Position numbers and translations under genes: made by a program
Assembly: GCF_008831285.2 (NCBI RefSeq)
Contig: NW_022204889.1
Span: forward strand, 1-23,946
Direction of reading: 5' to 3'
Origin: Nymphaea colorata
Lineage: Eukaryota > Streptophyta > Magnoliopsida > Nymphaeales > Nymphaeaceae
Length of the DNA stretch: 23,946 nt
Shown: one piece after another, positions 20,783 to 23,946 of the stretch
How positions within the stretch are numbered: position 1 is the stretch's first letter
Layout of the letters: every line of letters starts with the position of its first letter
Notes under the pieces: model-generated
The model's database searches: none
Told to the model about the DNA's origin: nothing
Seen by the model: the letters and a program-made list of their open reading frames with translations, nothing else

Positions 20783-23700
20783 TCACTGGTTTACTCTCCG
20801 CATGGTAGCCAAAGTTTCCTCAATACTGTAGTTGGTTATAAGTCATCCAGCTCTTCAAACTGGTCCTTCATCTTGAATATCTTGCAGATAAAGTCCTTAT
20901 TCTTATCGCTGAGAGAGTTGAGCAGCTTTCCAAACTCAAGGTGGCGGCTGTTGATGATATCCTTGAATGCTTAGAACTTGCACTTATATGATTTATTATT
21001 TTTCAGCAAGTATTACTCATATATATGGAATGTGTAGTTTAGAATTGCCTCTTTATCTGAAGCTGAGCGTTGCTGTTGTTATAGTAGTTTTTGATTACGA
21101 CAAAAAATCAGCAAAACTGACAAATTTAAAATGTGTTGTAGATCCTGAAACTATCTTAGGTGCAAAAAGACTTCTTATTGGCTTAGGTCTGTACGAATTC
21201 CTTATTGCACTTTTGATAAAATTTGTCGTATATCATCATTCCTAGTTAGTCAAGATGCTGTACCTTCTTTAAGTTGGCATAAATGCTATCCAACAAGCTA
21301 CTGTTTGATATTCTTCATCAGCATTTGTACAAACTATATGGAGTGAAATGGAGAATCGAAAAGGTAGCGGATGAATTAAAAAGCCGCTACTTATTGTTAT
21401 TGACGAATAATTAGCAAACTAACTGATGTTTTTGAGTTTTTATATGAATGTTGGTCTTCTGAAAAAATTTTCCTTAAAAGCATGGAAAGCTATTCGTTTA
21501 TTTGCAGATTGGCTTCTATTACTTGGAATGGCGAGCTGCAGAGAGGCTATTAATTGATGTAAATTATTTGAGAGAAGCTGCAATATTATATCGGGGATAG
21601 CTTTGGCTGGACGAAGGAAGATAGATATCTTCCTAGCTTGATAAGATCTTTGCTGCCAAAAAATGCATCCAACTCCCAGGAAGATTACGTTGGGAAGACT
21701 TTTAAAATGGTGGATATCTTAATAATCAAATCTTCAGCTTTAAATTTTATACGAAGTAAATTTTTCACATTCTTTGCTTGAGATTATGGTCCTTCTTGCG
21801 ATTAGTTCTTTCTATTCGCAGTGTTTTATTTATGATGCGAATATGTGGCTAAATTTCTGGTGGATAAGAGATGACCTAAACTTGATTCCCACTTATCAGC
21901 AATCTCAAAATAATCATTTTTGTTCTTGAAGTCAACCTCCATCTGTAAATTTGGAGAAACCTCATTAAATTCAAAGCCTTAAAATGACATTTATTGAGTC
22001 AATATGATCTTTCGACTATATAGAAGCGACCTTCTCTACTTTAAGATAAAAAGATATATCTTTTAGAGATGTGCAAGAGCATCGTTTTCAGTGGAAAGTT
22101 TTGCCTTTATTTCTTCAAATTTTTTAGATGAAAGCAATGAGGTGCAGTTGTCAATGGTTAAAAATGAGCGATCGGCACAAGCTTTAAGCTGCTATAGACT
22201 TCAGGAATCACAGCAACCTGGCAAAACTATCTGTAGTCCTCTTATTGAAGAGTATCTTCGAGCAGAATGAAAAAGTTCATATGCCTTAGTGCAAATAGTT
22301 GCATGTTAAGTATCGTAAATGATCTGGAAGTCTTTAAAGCATTTTTTTGCATTTTTCTTGTCAGCAAATAAAGGAGTTTTAGATATTTTTTGCCTGATCT
22401 TTTCGATTTTTTCTTTTATTTTTCGTTTTTCATGGATAGCTTGTGTAAATTAGTTATCTTCAGGTATGAGGAAGAGGTTGAACTTACCCTTTTCGACTTT
22501 AGAAGCCAACAATATATAGGTATCAAAGATTAGATCAAACAATTTGTCTAAGATCTACCAATTTTTCTCAGCCTTTGTACCTATCCGACCCTCCAACTGT
22601 TTTAACAGTAATTATTTCCTGTTTTCGGATGGGTAAAACTCCTTAGAAGTAAATGCAAAATTAAAGCCAGTATCTTTACATCCTATCAATGGGAATTATT
22701 TGAATATTTTGGGAAAGTCACTTTCGAATCGTTGCAAATGATCTTGCCTTTTACAACCGAGATAGGAAATGCAACTATACTATGAATTGCATGGCTTTAT
22801 TCATACAGATACTGCTCACATGTCTTGAGTTTTCTTTTTATTTTTGAGTCATTTTCAGGCCAATTTTGTCGTATATGGCAGCAGTAAAGACAGAAAACAA
22901 GCCAATTTGAGTGGATTATCGTTAGTGGTCTACCTTACAATTTCGAAATTGTTGATGTTTGGGCATTTTTTTGAATGATTATGAACTTGGACAGAGTAGA
23001 GCTTGCTATTGAATAGAAGTGTCAACGGAAACAGGCGTTTAAGACTCAAAATTCCTTTTTAGATGTGGGAAAAAGACGCTTGATCAAGCTCTTCATAGAC
23101 AAATCTCGTATCAAACGACTCTTAAGTTCGCAAATAGTTGCTTGCTTTATTAGATAATTTAAGCTGCCTTGAAATTAAATTGTCAAGCTTGATGATTTTA
23201 TCTTTGAGCTCTTTAATATTAGAGAAGCTTCGGTCCAGAAATCTAAATATCTTGATAGTAGGTTGTTTAAGGTGCTTACTTTATATTTTGGTTTGCTTGT
23301 TTTTGAGCTTGTTAGAATCTTCTTACTGGAAGCTGCAGATAATTGTACTTTTATCTTTTCACTCTTCACCTAATCCTCATCATGCTAATATTCAGACTTC
23401 AGCTACTCTAGTGTTTCTTTAAATTTACAAAACAGCCTTACCTTTTTGCTGACTACGTAGGTGACTATGAAGCCGGTTCCGTATTTTCCAGTGGTTTCGA
23501 CATCGTCTCTGTTCTCCTCCTCCTTTGCGGAGTAGTGAAAGGCCAAGCTGTCCAAGTTTTCCATTGTAAATGGGTTTCCGTTGTGCGAGAACTACAGTCT
23601 ATTGTCGTAGATGTCGATCTTGATCTTGACTCTGTCGAACTCGCTGCCTGCGTCCTTGGCGTTTTGGATGAGTTCCCAGATCCACCTTCAGATACACAGT

Positions 23701-23791
23701 CGATTTCGGGAAGGCTGTCCATTTTTTGGGAGACTTTTTGAGAAATCATTGCGTAGAAGGCCTCCTTCTTTGATTGCTCATAGCGGGACAT
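20783..23791 (-). CDS. Hsp90/sacsin-like GHKL ATPase protein, copy 1 (telomere-proximal)
   Basis: Large protein of about 1000 residues with an N-terminal Bergerat-fold ATPase domain, unknown role. It starts at ATG 23791 (MSRYEQSKKEAFYAMISQK), 65 nt from the telomere. Canonical ATP-site motifs are kept: N-box WIWELIQNAKDAG (about residues 39-51), G1 FSHNGNPFTMENLDSLAFHY and G2 TTGKYGTGFIVTYVVSKKV, which resemble sacsin/NO VEIN-type and bacterial Hsp90-like ATPases more than Hsp90 itself. A long helical body follows: IKELKDKIIKLDNLISRQL, ESFDTRFVYEEL, LFPLTLLFNSKLYSVQV, IGLFSVFTAAIYDKIG, GCKDTGFNFAFTSKEF, KGKFNLFLIPEDNQF, VIPEVYSSLKLVPIAHF and, at the end, KDFICKIFKMKDQFEELDD. A 23-nt intron at 23326-23348 is likely. 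Roughly five or more -1 breaks remain, the first just before the N-box (GAAGGTGG), so function is unproven. Confidence 0.72.
23326..23348 (-). other. Intron of ATPase copy 1, 23 nt (probable)
   Basis: GTACAATT...CTTCCAG on the minus strand. Removal joins KSEKIK to QEDSNKLKNKQTKIQSKHLK and reaches the conserved IFRFLDRSFSNIKEL frame without another break. Confidence 0.6.
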
Positions 23792-23856
23792 GTTGAATGA
23801 ATAAATTATAATCCGACATCGCAATGGCCTATCCTATATTTCATAAGAAAAGATTA
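23792..23856. promoter_or_regulatory. 65-bp subtelomeric upstream region of ATPase copy 1
   Basis: The only non-telomeric DNA upstream of the ATG at 23791. Any core promoter and 5' UTR must lie in it. It is AT-rich near the gene, with no recognised motif. Confidence 0.5.
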
Positions 23857-23946
23857 GGGGTTGGGGTTGGGGTTGGGGTTGGGGTTGGGGTTGGGGTTGG
23901 GGTTGGGGTTGGGGTTGGGGTTGGGTTGGGGTTGGGGTTGGGGTTG
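23857..23946. repeat. Right telomere, (GGGGTT)n
   Basis: Continuous GGGGTT repeats to the last base, the complement of the left end. One unit is GGGTT (G-run 23923-23925). Confidence 0.98.

Larger units (their letters stand above)
14424..23791 (-). repeat. Tandem array of three diverged ATPase genes
   Basis: Three head-to-tail units of about 3.0 kb (starts at 23791, 20712 and 17415, spacing about 3.08 and 3.30 kb). They share collinear landmarks, for example the WIWEL N-box, the FEI(V/T)RQ segment and the forward-strand text CCTATCAATGGGAATTATTT near 22679, matched near 16314. Nucleotide similarity is visible but patchy, so the duplications are not recent. Spacers are 70 bp and 279 bp. Confidence 0.85.

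Noticed and set aside
23465-23824. Ser/Thr/Arg-rich 119-residue protein read in one frame
   Set aside because: Only its first 35 or so residues are in the gene frame. After a missing base the true frame switches to the WIWELIQNAKDAG ATPase domain.

Overview
The window is a complete, gene-dense ciliate macronuclear chromosome of about 24 kb. It starts with C4A2 telomere repeats (1-102) and ends with the complementary G4T2 repeats (23857-23946). TGA is the only stop codon, and in-frame TAA and TAG are read as glutamine: TAA sits inside the conserved prolyl-tRNA synthetase core, and long reading frames appear only under this code. C4A2 telomeres plus this code suggest a ciliate outside the C4A4 spirotrichs (oligohymenophorean-like), but I cannot name the genus. 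Most apparent frame breaks in the housekeeping genes are ultra-short GT...AG introns, usually exactly 20 nt and often starting GTAC.

Left part (350-8432): a UBE2D/Ubc4-type E2 (minus), a long basic low-complexity protein (plus), an unrecognised beta-rich protein (minus), APC4 of the anaphase-promoting complex (plus), an unrecognised 0.7-kb gene (plus), a doubtful small ORF (minus), and a ciliate-type unknown gene (minus) with a possible upstream exon. An AT-rich stretch of about 1 kb without a supported gene follows.

Middle part (9504-14344): cytosolic prolyl-tRNA synthetase with an N-terminal YbaK-like domain (minus), a B-box-like zinc protein (minus), a GRASP-type Golgi stacking protein with an N-myristoylation start (plus), and a small twin-CX9C protein (plus).

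Right part (14424-23791): three tandem minus-strand paralogues of about 3 kb each, filling about 39% of the chromosome up to the telomere. Each begins with a Hsp90/sacsin-like (GHKL, Bergerat-fold) ATPase domain followed by a long helical region. The telomere-proximal copy has canonical ATP-site motifs, while the two inner copies have altered motifs and more frame breaks. The first copy starts only 65 nt from the telomere. I do not recognise the full family. This array is the best candidate for an undescribed system.

After removing introns, a residue of frame breaks remains. Nearly all are -1 (one base too few), and several fall on AAA codons within runs of five A, which fits homopolymer under-calling, pseudogene decay in the array, or -1 slippage. 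The housekeeping genes are not an operon-like pathway, although the E2 and APC4 act in the same ubiquitin system.
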